Of a stretch of DNA of 64,000 nt, positions 1 through 9,253 are shown piece by piece. Below the pieces are notes generated by a model. The model was not told the DNA's origin and made no database searches. It saw nothing but the letters and a program-made list of their open reading frames with translations. Every line of letters starts with the position of its first letter. The stretch's first letter is position 1. A program made the translations under genes and the position numbers. The stretch is from Blastocatellia bacterium AA13 (lineage in GTDB: Bacteria; Acidobacteriota; Blastocatellia; UBA7656): NCBI GenBank assembly GCA_003222245.1, contig QHVH01000011.1, positions 46,236-110,235 on the forward strand, given 5' to 3'.

Positions 1-1
1 C

Positions 2-97
2 CGCGAAGTAATAGAGAAGTGCGGACTTGGATTCAAAACCGCATCCAGTATGAAAGACGCGGCTGAAAAGATCGTAGCTCTGGCCGCGGCTCAGTGA
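2..97 (+). CDS. 3' end of an unidentified gene
   Basis: An open frame enters from the left edge and stops with TGA at 95-97. It encodes the last 31 residues of a protein, ending in a helical, Ala-rich tail (AAEKIVALAAAQ). The stop overlaps a possible GTG start of the next gene in the arrangement GTGA, so the two genes are probably co-transcribed. Too little is visible to name the family. Confidence 0.55.
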   Translation, partial: REVIEKCGLGFKTASSMKDAAEKIVALAAAQ

Positions 98-1101
98 CGA
101 TGCACGACCTGACGGTAATTGGAGCCGGGCCCGCCGGCCTTTCGGCCGCAAAAGAGGCGAGGCTCCTGGGTTTGAGTTTTATCGTGCTCGAGCGCGGCGT
201 GGCGGCCGACACAGTTTACCGCTATCCATTGGGAACGATCCTCTTCTCCACGTCCAATGAAGTGGAGCTCGAGGCTGGCTCTCTTCCATCCGACCGCAAG
301 CCCACACGCGAGGAAGTGCTCGCTCATTACAATCAAGTTGCTTTCAAAAAGAGCCCGGACGTAAGGTGCGGCCAGCAAGTCATCGACATCGCTGGAACGA
401 AACGCGGCATGGAGGTCCGAACCAGAAATGCATGTTACCTCAGCCGCGCCGTCCTCGCGGCGATAGGAGGATTCGGCAAAGAGCGGAGATTGAACATCCC
501 AGGCGAATCCCCCGAGCGCGTCTCGTATCGATTCAGCGACCCGGCGCCTTTCAAAAAGAAAATGGTCATGATAATCGGCGGCGGAAACTCGGCAGCCGAA
601 GCCGCGGTGTCATTCTGCCGCGCCGGGGCCAACGTAACTCTCTCCACTCGCGCCGAGAACCTATACAGTGCGCCAAGCCCTGAATCAGGAGCTGCCGCGA
701 TCAAACCATGGGTCCGCGAGCCTCTGGACCGAGCGGCCGCTGAAGGATTAGTTCGCATATACACGGGCTGCGAAGTCGCGGAAATCGGCCCCGACAGCGC
801 GCTCATAAAAACTTCAGAGGGCGCCTCGGAGCGGATCGAGTGCGATCATATATTCGCTCTCATCGGCGCCGATCCCGACACGTCATTGCTGGAATCGGCC
901 GGGGCTCGCATTGCAGGCGATGGGCGGCCGGTTTACAATCCTCTGACGAACGAGACGACGCTGAGCGGATTATTTGTGGCAGGCCATCTCACCCGCGAAA
1001 AACACATCAAGAGCGCTATTGAAAGCGCCAGAAAAACGGTGAGGGCGATCGCGGGCGGGCTGCGTGAAGGGGGATTCAGTTATGGACGCGCCCAAGGCTG
1101 A
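94..1101 (+). CDS. ypdA: YpdA-like FAD/NAD(P)-dependent disulfide reductase
   Basis: Predicted cytosolic flavoprotein of 333-335 residues, the usual size for the YpdA (bacillithiol disulfide reductase-like) family. A first dinucleotide motif GAGPAG lies near residues 10-15. It is followed by a YpdA-type segment around YRYPLGTILFSTS and a second Rossmann motif (IIGGGNSAAEAA) near residue 165. A C-terminal LFVAGHL segment resembles the FAD-binding end of thioredoxin-reductase-like proteins. No CxxC redox pair is visible, which fits YpdA rather than thioredoxin reductase. Two starts are possible: GTG at 94, overlapping the upstream stop, or ATG at 100. The downstream PEGA/TPR gene starts inside its 3' end, suggesting one operon. 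The in vivo thiol substrate is not shown by the sequence. Confidence 0.75.
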   Translation: MTMHDLTVIGAGPAGLSAAKEARLLGLSFIVLERGVAADTVYRYPLGTILFSTSNEVELEAGSLPSDRKPTREEVLAHYNQVAFKKSPDVRCGQQVIDIAGTKRGMEVRTRNACYLSRAVLAAIGGFGKERRLNIPGESPERVSYRFSDPAPFKKKMVMIIGGGNSAAEAAVSFCRAGANVTLSTRAENLYSAPSPESGAAAIKPWVREPLDRAAAEGLVRIYTGCEVAEIGPDSALIKTSEGASERIECDHIFALIGADPDTSLLESAGARIAGDGRPVYNPLTNETTLSGLFVAGHLTREKHIKSAIESARKTVRAIAGGLREGGFSYGRAQG

Positions 1102-2800
1102 CAGCAGCGAGCTCCAACCGATTACGGACGAGGTCGGGCATTCCGCCAATCGTTCCGTGCACACCGAACCCGCGCGCGGCAAGTTTCGGTGGCTCGCTGT
1201 TTCTTCCGGCCTGCTTCTGATTATTCTTATCACGATCGGAACGATACTGGCCGTCGTCAGACGGCCTTCAAGCATCAGCCAATTGGTCGTTCGAACCGTT
1301 CCTCCCGGAGCGGAAATAACTCTCGACTCCCGCCAGCTTGGCCCGTCTCCAATCAAGCTCGAAGGCGTTTCCGTTGGCGCGCATCGGCTAACGATCACCA
1401 AGGATGGCTTCGAGCCTATTTCGGAAGATATCACGATCTCCGGATCGGATCCTGTCGAGCGATGGCTTAAGCCGATTTTAGACGCCGGCGGCCTTTCTGC
1501 CGAAGAGCAGATAAAGCAGTACACGACCAGCGCGGATGAAGCCTTCAAGAACGGCGATTACTGCATGCCGTATGATTCGAGCGCCCTTGGGTATGCCGAT
1601 AAGATTTTGCAGCTCGAACCTTCCAATCAGTTTGCCAAAGATATGCGAGAGACGGTTAGACGAGCGCTCTATCGAAGCGCCCTGGACGCAAGTCAGCGCG
1701 GCAATCTGGCGCTTGCACAGGACTACTACGCCGCGCTGGTCGAGCGTTACCCGGAGGACGATGAAGCAAAAGCCGCCGCGGTCAAGTTGGAAGGCCAATT
1801 GGCCGCGAGAAAAGGCGAGGTGCGCGATCTTGTGCGAACCGCTCAGGAGGCGTTCCGCGCGGGCGACCTTAACGAGGATGAACGCAGCGCTTACTTTTAC
1901 GCCAAGCAAGCTCTTGCGCGTGATCGCCAGAACGTCCCCGCAAAGGAAATTTTGAACTCGGTGAAGGAGAGACTGTTAACGGCCGGTGATTCCGCGTGGG
2001 CACGCGGTGAGTTCGATCTCGCTCTCAAGAATCTTGAGCAGGCGAGCCGTCTGTTTCCCGAGGATAAAGCACTCAGGCCTCACATCAGAGATCTAGAAGC
2101 GAGGCGCAATGGAGAAAATCGCGGCACGAGAGACCCGGCCGCTCGACGCGTCCAGGGTCTAGCGGAGTATGGCAGAGGGGAGTTCGCGGAGGCGATCTCC
2201 GACCTCAAGTACTCAATCGAAAGCGGCCAGGGCGCGCCCGGTCCGGAGGTCTATTTCGCTCTGGGTCGGTCTTATCAGATGCTCCATCAACTCGACTACG
2301 CCGAGCATTACCTTCTAAGAGTCACCGGCTCCACTTCCGAAGCTCATCCATCCGCGATTGCCGCTCTCGGAGATATAGCCCTTGAACGCGGAGACCAACC
2401 GACCGCTCTTCGCCAGTATAAAAGGGCGCTTTCACTCGGGGGCAGCACTCTATATCCCGCGGCTGATCTCGAAGACAAGATCGCCAGAATCGAAGTGCGA
2501 ACTCAACAGGAAAAATCTCCGGAACCCGCGCCAATCTCGGTTCAGGTTAAGCATCAGCACGGCGGGATTCTGAAGGGGTCATGCTCGGGAACGTTGACGG
2601 TAAATTCGACCGGAGTACGATTCGACGGAACCGAGCACACCTTCGCTTCCAACCTGGTGACGGTTGGAGTCAGCGTGTCCGGAAGCGAAATGACTATCAA
2701 GCTTCCGAACCGCTCGGAGAAATTCAGCCTCTCACACGGAGATGCCGAGAGATTCATGAACGCTCTGACACGGTTTCAGGGAGAAGCCTCGAAGAATTAG
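1082..2800 (+). CDS. PEGA domain and TPR membrane-anchored protein
   Basis: About 572 residues. An N-terminal cytosolic stretch is followed by one transmembrane helix near residues 35-58 (Leu/Ile-rich, ending in Arg-Arg). Next comes a PEGA domain of about 70 residues, recognisable by VPPGAEITLDSRQLGPSP and VGAHRLTITKDG. Several TPR-like helical repeats cover about residues 140-460, and the C-terminal 90 residues look beta-rich. PEGA domains occur in surface-associated proteins and TPRs bind partner proteins, so a scaffold or envelope-assembly role is likely but not proven. ATG at 1082 was chosen because a purine-rich AAGGGGGG tract sits 8 bases upstream; an in-frame GTG at 1064 lacks this. 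It overlaps the end of the YpdA-like gene by 20 bases. Confidence 0.75.
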   Translation: MDAPKADSSELQPITDEVGHSANRSVHTEPARGKFRWLAVSSGLLLIILITIGTILAVVRRPSSISQLVVRTVPPGAEITLDSRQLGPSPIKLEGVSVGAHRLTITKDGFEPISEDITISGSDPVERWLKPILDAGGLSAEEQIKQYTTSADEAFKNGDYCMPYDSSALGYADKILQLEPSNQFAKDMRETVRRALYRSALDASQRGNLALAQDYYAALVERYPEDDEAKAAAVKLEGQLAARKGEVRDLVRTAQEAFRAGDLNEDERSAYFYAKQALARDRQNVPAKEILNSVKERLLTAGDSAWARGEFDLALKNLEQASRLFPEDKALRPHIRDLEARRNGENRGTRDPAARRVQGLAEYGRGEFAEAISDLKYSIESGQGAPGPEVYFALGRSYQMLHQLDYAEHYLLRVTGSTSEAHPSAIAALGDIALERGDQPTALRQYKRALSLGGSTLYPAADLEDKIARIEVRTQQEKSPEPAPISVQVKHQHGGILKGSCSGTLTVNSTGVRFDGTEHTFASNLVTVGVSVSGSEMTIKLPNRSEKFSLSHGDAERFMNALTRFQGEASKN

Positions 2801-2822
2801 TCCGGGACGCCGCGCCGATAAT

Positions 2823-4130
2823 TCACGAAGGCGCGTTATCGAACTTGCTCAGAGCGGCGGTAACGACTGCGCTCAGTTCCACGGGATAACAGATGCGGTC
2901 TATTCGATAGCCGCGCATTGCCCTGACAACCTCGGACACCTCGCTAATCTCGCTGATGCCGCCGCGGGGGTTTTCAACATAAATCAACTTCCGAGCGTCT
3001 GCTTCCGCGGGCGAGTAATATCCGTAGAAGGGTACATCGGCGGCGCGATCCACGATTACATAATAGTTTGGATCGAAGCCCTCCTGTTCGGCGCCTGCTC
3101 GAGCATCGTCCACCAGGGCCTGCGCTTGTTCGGCCGACAGGACGAAATCGGCGGCCTTGAATAATTTTCGGTGCACGAATCGCCTGCATAGATCAGAGAG
3201 CACGGGGTCGGGCTCATCCATCCATTGTTTCATGAAGAACGTGACGTCGGTGTCGTCCAGGCTCAGATATTCTTGTGTCGTCACTTCACTGCCCGCCATC
3301 ATTTTCTCGATAGCGGAGCCCAAATAGAAGTTCAGCTTTCCGTCGATCATCAGATGCCTTGCACGAGTGAGCGCCGCGACGAGGACGGCTTCCGCCGAGC
3401 GGAGGGTCCTGTGAAAATAGACCTGTCTGAACATGTAGTAGCGCGCATGAAGATATTCCTCGACGGCGTAAAGCCCTTTGGCCTCGACGTAGATCCGATC
3501 GTTCAACTCGTCGATTCGGAGAGTGTGAAGGACCCATTCGAGGTCGTAGACTCCATACTTCGCGCCGGTCATCAAGCTGTCCCGCAACAGGTAATCCATC
3601 CGATCACAATCAAGTTGCGAGGAAACGAGTTGTGCAATGTAATCAGGTTTGTAGGAGTGATCGAAGAGCCCGCCGGTCTGTTTTGGAAGAGTTTTATCGT
3701 GGGCGCGAAGAACCTGATTGACCTCGGTGCTTTCGTCCAATATGATGCGCCGGCTCCAATCCTCGTGATGGAAGTTGAAGACTTTTTCCATCACATGCGA
3801 AAAGGGTCCGTGGCCAAGATCGTGCAGAAGCGCGCCGGCTCGGCCCGTGATTCTCGCTTGGGATGTTATTTTGCATTGAGCGCTCAGCAGGCCGAGTGCT
3901 CGCGTCATCAGGTGCATCACTCCGAGAGAATGGGTGAAGCGGCTGTGCTCGGCTCCCTGATAAGTGAGCATTGCCAGCCCGAGCTGCTTGATACGACGCA
4001 GCCTCTGGAATTCCGCGCAGTCAATTAGGTCGACGATCAGCCGATCATCCGGCAGGCTTTCATCGAGAGAGATGATATTGTGTAAGGGATCGCGGTAGTT
4101 TCGTTGAGGCAACTCTGACCTTTGCAGCAC
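2823..4130 (-). CDS. HD-domain phosphohydrolase (dGTPase/SAMHD1-like superfamily)
   Basis: 435 residues. The N-terminal half carries a metal-binding HD signature: FTHSLGVMHL, then GALLHDLGHGPFSH, then the later SQLDCDRMDYLLRDS. This order is characteristic of the YwfO/dGTPase-like HD superfamily, whose members hydrolyse dNTPs or other phosphoesters in the cytosol. The C-terminal half is less conserved. The start is a GTG at 4128-4130 with no clear Shine-Dalgarno; an in-frame TTG seven codons in is an alternative. The gene converges on the PEGA/TPR gene with only 22 bases between the stops. The exact substrate cannot be read from the sequence. Confidence 0.8.
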   Translation of the reverse strand: MLQRSELPQRNYRDPLHNIISLDESLPDDRLIVDLIDCAEFQRLRRIKQLGLAMLTYQGAEHSRFTHSLGVMHLMTRALGLLSAQCKITSQARITGRAGALLHDLGHGPFSHVMEKVFNFHHEDWSRRIILDESTEVNQVLRAHDKTLPKQTGGLFDHSYKPDYIAQLVSSQLDCDRMDYLLRDSLMTGAKYGVYDLEWVLHTLRIDELNDRIYVEAKGLYAVEEYLHARYYMFRQVYFHRTLRSAEAVLVAALTRARHLMIDGKLNFYLGSAIEKMMAGSEVTTQEYLSLDDTDVTFFMKQWMDEPDPVLSDLCRRFVHRKLFKAADFVLSAEQAQALVDDARAGAEQEGFDPNYYVIVDRAADVPFYGYYSPAEADARKLIYVENPRGGISEISEVSEVVRAMRGYRIDRICYPVELSAVVTAALSKFDNAPS

Positions 4131-4180
4131 TCAGCGGTTAGAACCCGCGAAAGACAAGGTGTTACATCGTTCGCTGAATA

Positions 4181-4257
4181 TGGTGCGCCCGGAGAGATTC
4201 GAACTCCCGACCTTCTGGTTCGTAGCCAGACGCTCTATCCAACTGAGCTACGGGCGC
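4181..4257 (-). tRNA. tRNA-Arg(ACG)
   Basis: On the minus strand the cloverleaf is complete. The acceptor GCGCCCG pairs with CGGGCGC. The D arm contains AGCTCAGTTGG, the anticodon stem TCTGG/CCAGA encloses the loop CTACGAA (anticodon ACG), and the T arm has GTTCGAATC. CCA is encoded. The first seven bases are the same as in tRNA-Arg(TCT) at 14267. Confidence 0.95.
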
Positions 4258-4376
4258 GATTAATGATTCACAAGGATCAGCGTAACAGTCGTGGATTATC
4301 GCAAAGCCCTTGAAATATTGTCAACGAACCGGCTTTTTGCTTTAAATGGTTTTCGCATCTTGAAAGTATTTTAGCG

Positions 4377-5060
4377 ATGGCAATGGCGAGTCTGGAACAG
4401 AAAGTCGCGCTGGAGAACGTCTCTTATGTAATTCAGAACCTGAGGGCCGTCTACGGAATTCCGGAGCGCTCCATAACTCACAAGCCGCTCGACGAATTAA
4501 TCCTGACGATCCTCTCTCAGTCGACAACGAACATCAACAGCAATCGCACCTTCTCGCGGCTTAAGAGCAGATTTACTTCCTGGGACGAAGCGCGGATGGC
4601 GGATTGCGCCGATATCGAAGAGGCAATTAAGTCAGGCGGTCTCGCCAAACAAAAGTCAGGGCGAATTAAATCCATCTTGAGCGAGATACACAGTCGAACC
4701 GGAGAAACCAGTCTCGACGTTTTATGCGAGCTCGATGTTCCCCAGGCTTCGGCCTTTCTCTCGAGCCTGAAAGGGGTTGGTCCGATCACGGTTGCCTGCA
4801 CTCTCCTGTTTGGCTGTGGCCATGCGGTCTTTCCGGTCGACGTTCACATACTGCGTATCGCCAATCGGCTCGGGCTGATCTCCGAGCGCTGTACGGACTC
4901 TGAAGCTCATCGAATCCTGGCCGCGGCCGTGCCCGCCGAAAACTACTATGAGGCCCACATCAATATGATCAGACACGGCCGCGAGATCTGCCGGCCGCGT
5001 GCGCCGAAGTGCGAAACGTGCTGCCTCGTCGATTACTGCGAGTTCTACAGATCGCTATAA
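4377..5060 (+). CDS. Endonuclease III-like HhH-GPD DNA glycosylase with 4Fe-4S cluster
   Basis: 227 residues, close to the usual Nth length. The helix-hairpin-helix reads LKGVGPITVAC, followed by the catalytic-Asp segment FPVDVHILRIANR. The C-terminus has four cysteines in the exact Nth spacing C-x6-C-x2-C-x5-C (from CRPRAPKC to DYCE), which bind a 4Fe-4S cluster. The Lys that normally follows the hairpin glycines in bifunctional Nth enzymes (GVGRKTA) is Ile here. The enzyme may therefore act as a monofunctional glycosylase, or on other substrates, in base excision repair. ATG at 4377 or the in-frame ATG at 4383 could start translation. Confidence 0.85.
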   Translation: MAMASLEQKVALENVSYVIQNLRAVYGIPERSITHKPLDELILTILSQSTTNINSNRTFSRLKSRFTSWDEARMADCADIEEAIKSGGLAKQKSGRIKSILSEIHSRTGETSLDVLCELDVPQASAFLSSLKGVGPITVACTLLFGCGHAVFPVDVHILRIANRLGLISERCTDSEAHRILAAAVPAENYYEAHINMIRHGREICRPRAPKCETCCLVDYCEFYRSL

Positions 5061-5099
5061 TTTCATTCAACCCAATGCCGCGTGATAAACTGCGACTTT

Positions 5100-6137
5100 A
5101 TGCATTTGCCTGAGAAACTCCGTGTCGGCACCGTCGATATCGAGCCCAGCCTGGTGCTCGCGCCAATGGCGGGTGTTACGGACTCGTCGTTTCGCCGCCT
5201 CATAAAGGAGCTTGGCAGCGTGGGTCTGATCGTTACGGAGTTCATATCCGTTGAAGGCTTAACCCGAGGTAACCTGCGGACTCATCGAATGATGAGGTTC
5301 CTGCCGGAAGAAAGACCGATCTCGATTCAAATATTCGGCTATGACGAGTCAAGGATGGCGGATGCTGCGGTAATCGTCGAAGAATCCGGCGCCGATATGG
5401 TCGATATCAATTGCGGGTGCCCGGCGAAAAAGGTTGTAAAAGGCGGAGGAGGGTCGTCTCTCTTAAGAGACCTGCCGCAACTGGAGAAGATTCTTCGTAC
5501 GATTCGCCGCGCCGTATCAATTCCGGTAACAATGAAGATTCGTATCGGCTGGGATGACGCGACGATCAATGCCGTCGAAGTGGGCCGTTTGATAGAAGAT
5601 TGCGGTGGAGACATGGTGGCGATCCATGGGCGCACACGCGTACAGGGCTACAGCGGCGAGGCCAACTGGGAAGTAATCGCCGCGGTCAAACAGGCCTTAT
5701 CGATCCCGGTCGTCGGATGCGGAGATGTCACCACTCCTCTCAAGGCCATCGAACGATTGTCTGAAACATCGGTGGATGGAGTTATGATCGGCCGCGGAGC
5801 AATATCAAATCCGTGGATATTTCGACAAACGTCGGAGTTGATGGAAGGTGTAAAGCCATACGAGCCTCCTCTTTCGGAAAAACATCGCGTCTTGCACCGG
5901 TATTACGATTTGCTTCGTGACGAGCTTCCGGAAAAGGCCCTCTCCGGCAAATTGAAGCAGATGTGCGGCTACTTTACGCACGGACTGGAGGGCGGATCCA
6001 GACTGCGAGAGCGGGTATTTCGAGCCCAGACCATAAGCGAGGTATTCGATCACATCGACGGGTACTTCTCTTTGAACGCCTGTATGGTCGATCCCGCGCC
6101 GGAGAATCTTCAGTCATCCTGCATTACATCGCCATAG
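5100..6137 (+). CDS. dusB: tRNA-dihydrouridine synthase (DusB-type)
   Basis: 345 residues, normal for Dus enzymes, which reduce uridines in the tRNA D-loop using FMN and NADPH. Visible landmarks, in order, are LAPMAGVTDSSFRR (FMN-binding start of the TIM barrel), the active-site Cys in DINCGCPAKKV, MKIRIGWDD, IHGRTRVQGYSG, GCGDVTTP and MIGRGAISNPWIF. The C-terminus is the short helical tRNA-binding domain. ATG at 5100 gives the typical N-terminus; an in-frame GTG at 5082 would add six residues. It lies directly upstream of dnaA on the same strand. Confidence 0.92.
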   Translation: MHLPEKLRVGTVDIEPSLVLAPMAGVTDSSFRRLIKELGSVGLIVTEFISVEGLTRGNLRTHRMMRFLPEERPISIQIFGYDESRMADAAVIVEESGADMVDINCGCPAKKVVKGGGGSSLLRDLPQLEKILRTIRRAVSIPVTMKIRIGWDDATINAVEVGRLIEDCGGDMVAIHGRTRVQGYSGEANWEVIAAVKQALSIPVVGCGDVTTPLKAIERLSETSVDGVMIGRGAISNPWIFRQTSELMEGVKPYEPPLSEKHRVLHRYYDLLRDELPEKALSGKLKQMCGYFTHGLEGGSRLRERVFRAQTISEVFDHIDGYFSLNACMVDPAPENLQSSCITSP

Positions 6138-6458
6138 CAATCGTAGCCGATGACAGTATTGCAAGAGGCGCTCGATTCGTACGCATTCACCTCCGACGAT
6201 CATCCGAACGCGGCGAATATGTCACTGAAATTTCGAGCTGACCTGTCTCGTTCTCGAGTGAGAGCGCTACCACAGACTTGGCTTCAGAAGCAAATCCTGG
6301 CCAGTGTGGCGTTTTGAATCGAGCTTGTAGGTGGAGTAAGGTACGTATTGAACAAGCGCAACAATCCATGATACTGTGCGCGGGCGTTTGTGCCGGATGG
6401 TATACATCTTCGACTTAACCGCAACCAAGAATTCTCTTCCAGTTTGACAGTACGAGAG
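6138..6458 (+). promoter_or_regulatory. dusB-dnaA intergenic region with possible dnaA promoter
   Basis: No gene is supported here. A possible sigma-70-type promoter is TTGAAC at 6348-6353, a 16-base spacer, then GATACT at 6370-6375. Each element matches the consensus at four of six positions, so the call is weak. No good DnaA box was seen in this gap, in contrast to the gap after dnaA. Confidence 0.3.
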
Positions 6459-7850
6459 ATGAACTCAGACCTTCTTTCTTCTATTCTGACCGCAATATCA
6501 AAACGGGTAAATCACCATAGTTTTAATACCTGGTTCAAACCTATCTCGCTCGCGTCTAGAGAGAATTCAGACATATACCTTCGAGTTCCCTCGGAGGTAT
6601 ATCGCGATTGGATCAGAAATCACTATCTCGATGTTGTAGAAGAGTCGCTCGAAGAATTGCAGTTGCACGGCTGCAGAATTACATTTCTCCTCGAAGACGG
6701 TTCTACCGCGCCGCCGGCGCAATCCGCTGTACGCGCGCAGGGAGGCTCAACGGCGGTCAAAAGTGAACTAATGACTTCTCAGCCTGAAACGCAGAGCCAC
6801 AGCGTAGCCAAGCCGATCAATCAGGAGCCGTCGGATCTGCAACTCAATTTTAAGTACACGTTCGATACTTTCGTAGTTGGCTCGAGCAATCAGTTCGCCC
6901 ATGCCGCCGCGGTAGCCGTCTCCGAATCGCCTTCAAAAACGTACAATCCGTTGTACATATACGGCGGGGTCGGACTGGGCAAGACTCACCTGATGCATGC
7001 CATAGGTCACTCTCTAAAGGGCCGGAACAAGGCGATCAAATTGACATACATCTCATCAGAGAAGTTCATGAACGAGCTGATCAATGCGATCAGGTATGAC
7101 AAGACCATCACCTTCCGGGAAAAGTATCGCAATATAGATGTTCTATTGATGGATGATATTCAGTTCCTTGCCGGCAAGGAACGAACCCAGGAAGAGTTCT
7201 TCCACACCTTCAATGCGCTCTATGATTCTCAAAAGCAAATCGTGATTTCGAGCGATTGCCCTCCAAAAGAGATTCCGACTCTGGAAGAAAGGCTCCATTC
7301 AAGGTTCGAATGGGGCTTGATAGCCGATATTCAGCCGCCGGATCTCGAAACCAAAGTAGCAATCCTAAAAAGAAAAGCCGAGATCGAGAAGATAGATCTT
7401 CCTGACAACGTCGCTCTCTTCATCGCCAGCAAGATCAAATCCAATATCCGCGAACTCGAGGGATCGCTGGTTAGGCTTCTTGCTTATTCCTCACTGAAAG
7501 CTATGCCCGTGTGCCTCGATCTAGCGCAGGACGTCCTGAAGAACATTATTGAAGAGGACACCGACGGAATTTCAATCGAGTTGATTCAAAAAGCAGTCGC
7601 ACAGCACTATGGCCTGAAGGTCAGCGAGCTTAAATCCAAAAACAACTCGAGAACCATCGCCGAGCCGCGTCAGGTTGCTATGTACCTTTGTAAGACTCTG
7701 ACCAAGTGCAGCCTTCCGGAGATCGGCCGCGAGTTCGGAGGAAAGCACCATACGACCGTACTCCACAGCGTCAACAAGATCACGGCGCTCTACGAAAAAG
7801 ATATGGTTTTCCACAGGTTAGTTAACAACATAATTGCGGAACTGAAATGA
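6459..7850 (+). CDS. dnaA: Chromosomal replication initiator protein DnaA
   Basis: 463 residues in the standard four-domain layout. Domain I covers about 1-80 (contains NTWFKPI) and a short variable linker runs to about 130. The AAA+ core has Walker A GGVGLGKT at about 169-176, Walker [10 protein letters not shown] and a sensor/arginine segment [10 protein letters not shown]. Domain IV ends with the DNA-binding signature [17 protein letters not shown], which reads DnaA boxes. The frame is open further upstream to 6390, but ATG at 6459 gives the family's usual N-terminus. It is followed by oriC and dnaN on the same strand. Confidence 0.97.
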   Translation: MNSDLLSSILTAISKRVNHHSFNTWFKPISLASRENSDIYLRVPSEVYRDWIRNHYLDVVEESLEELQLHGCRITFLLEDGSTAPPAQSAVRAQGGSTAVKSELMTSQPETQSHSVAKPINQEPSDLQLNFKYTFDTFVVGSSNQFAHAAAVAVSESPSKTYNPLYIYGGVGLGKTHLMHAIGHSLKGRNKAIKLTYISSEKFMNELINAIRYDKTITFREKYRNIDVLLMDDIQFLAGKERTQEEFFHTFNALYDSQKQIVISSDCPPKEIPTLEERLHSRFEWGLIADIQPPDLETKVAILKRKAEIEKIDLPDNVALFIASKIKSNIRELEGSLVRLLAYSSLKAMPVCLDLAQDVLKNIIEEDTDGISIELIQKAVAQHYGLKVSELKSKNNSRTIAEPRQVAMYLCKTLTKCSLPEIGREFGGKHHTTVLHSVNKITALYEKDMVFHRLVNNIIAELK

Positions 7851-8066
7851 TTTGTTATAGTTTTCCACAGCTAATGCACAATTACGCACAAGGCTATGTT
7901 GAAAAGTCCGTGACCGAACCTCAGGGGGTCAAAAGGTCCATCGCGGCCCTCATATTTTCCACTGCAATAGTAACAGGCCGTTCATTCTATAATTCCTTAG
8001 ATACAAAGGCTTTCTCAGGGATTTCCACTTTTCCACAGGTACTACTACTAGTACTAGTTTTAAACC
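7807..8066 (+). other. oriC: Chromosomal replication origin (oriC) between dnaA and dnaN
   Basis: Three exact TTTTCCACA boxes lie at 7807-7815 (inside the end of dnaA), 7861-7869 and 8029-8037. Two weaker ones are at 7955-7963 (TTTTCCACT) and 8021-8029 (ATTTCCACT). All point the same way. The dnaA-dnaN gap has no convincing gene. The last box is followed by a trinucleotide repeat (8042-8056) and then the AT-rich stretch TTTTAAACCATG, the order expected for a DnaA-loaded unwinding site. Boundaries are approximate. Confidence 0.85.
8042..8056 (+). other. DnaA-trio-like element of the origin unwinding site
   Basis: Four bases after the DnaA box at 8029-8037 the top strand reads CTA-CTA-CTA-GTA-CTA. 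Its complement, read 3' to 5', is GAT-GAT-GAT-CAT-GAT. That fits the published DnaA-trio pattern (3'-G/A-A-T/A-5'), through which DnaA is loaded onto a single strand. Position and orientation relative to the DnaA box match the Bacillus subtilis arrangement. Confidence 0.7.
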
Positions 8067-8108
8067 ATGTTTGATTAACCACCAGAATTAGAAAGAGGGA
8101 GAGGGGAT

Positions 8109-9224
8109 ATGGAGTTTTCCGCCAGGCGATCAACACTGCTCAGAGAGATTAATCTCTTGCAGGGCGTTGTCGAAAAGAAGAACACGATTCCGATCCTGAC
8201 CAATGTGCTTATAGAAGCCTCTCAGGAGTCCGGAATCAAGCTGGTTGCGACCGATCTCGATCTAACTCTATACACAACCTGCGAAGCGGACGTAGTAAAA
8301 CCAGGTGCGATCGTCTTGCAGGCGAAGAAGCTTTTCGACGTCGTGCGCAGTTTTCCGGACTCGGACATAAAGGTATCCAGGGGCGCGGACGACTGGGTCA
8401 CCATTGTGTGCGGTTCATCAAGGTTCCGGATGATCAGCCTGGCCAAAGAGCACTTTCCGTCAACTCCTCAATCGGTCTCGGACGGCTTTGGGATTAACGG
8501 CAAGGTGTTGCACAGCCTGATCGAACGCACGATTATGGCGATAACTCAGGAAGAATCGAGATACGCGTTAGGCGGTTCTCTCTTTTCGGTGTTTTCTGAC
8601 AGGCTGGAAATGGCCGCGACCGACGGGCACAGACTGGCTCTAGCCGAAGCGCCGCTGGAAAGTAATGACGGCGTCGAAAGCAAAGTGATAATACCTCGGA
8701 AGACTTTGACGATGCTGCTCCAGCTTACTTCCGCTTCTGACGACCCTGTCCGCTTCTCCAGGGACGACAATCATATCTTCTTCGAAGTCGGTCATAGATT
8801 ATTGACCTCCAGAATGCTGGCCGGACAATTTCCAAACTATGATTTGGTAATGCCGAAGAATAATGACAAATCGGTTATCTTGCCGCGCGGCGAGCTGGCC
8901 CAGTCCATTAGGCGAGTGGCCTTGATGGCTGATGAGCGCAGCCACGGCATTCGCTTTGCGCTCAGCGACGGTACTCTTAATCTAACTTCGCAGACTCAGG
9001 ATGTTGGAGAAGCAAACGAAGCGATTCAGACGGAGTATAAGGATGAGCCGGTGCAGATTGGATTCAACTCATCCTATTTGCTGGATTTCTTAAACGTGCT
9101 GGACTGCGAGACGGTGGTGATCGAGTTGAAGGAAGAGCAGAGCCCGGCGCTCCTGAAGCCAGGTGTAAATGAGGCAGGCGCCTCCTTTAAATACGTCGTG
9201 ATGCCGATGCGCTTGAGCCATTGA
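8109..9224 (+). CDS. dnaN: DNA polymerase III beta sliding clamp
   Basis: 371 residues, the usual length for the ring-forming processivity clamp, with three repeated domains. Family landmarks include the N-terminus VEKKNTIPILTNVLIEA, the segment RYALGGSLFSV, AATDGHRLALAE and the C-terminal KYVVMPMRL hydrophobic end. A purine-rich Shine-Dalgarno (GAGGGAGAGGGG) ends 2-3 bases before the ATG. The gene follows oriC directly, and its last codons overlap a possible TTG start of the next frame. Confidence 0.96.
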   Translation: MEFSARRSTLLREINLLQGVVEKKNTIPILTNVLIEASQESGIKLVATDLDLTLYTTCEADVVKPGAIVLQAKKLFDVVRSFPDSDIKVSRGADDWVTIVCGSSRFRMISLAKEHFPSTPQSVSDGFGINGKVLHSLIERTIMAITQEESRYALGGSLFSVFSDRLEMAATDGHRLALAEAPLESNDGVESKVIIPRKTLTMLLQLTSASDDPVRFSRDDNHIFFEVGHRLLTSRMLAGQFPNYDLVMPKNNDKSVILPRGELAQSIRRVALMADERSHGIRFALSDGTLNLTSQTQDVGEANEAIQTEYKDEPVQIGFNSSYLLDFLNVLDCETVVIELKEEQSPALLKPGVNEAGASFKYVVMPMRLSH

Positions 9225-9253
9225 CCTGGTACCGAGACAGCGCGAGCGACTGG

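Noticed and set aside
3225..4028. Plus-strand frame of 267 codons inside the HD-domain gene
   Set aside because: It is antisense to a clear HD phosphohydrolase and encodes no recognisable domain.
7847..8074. Open frame between dnaA and dnaN
   Set aside because: It overlaps the DnaA boxes and trio, has no ribosome site or recognisable protein, and the region is better explained as oriC.
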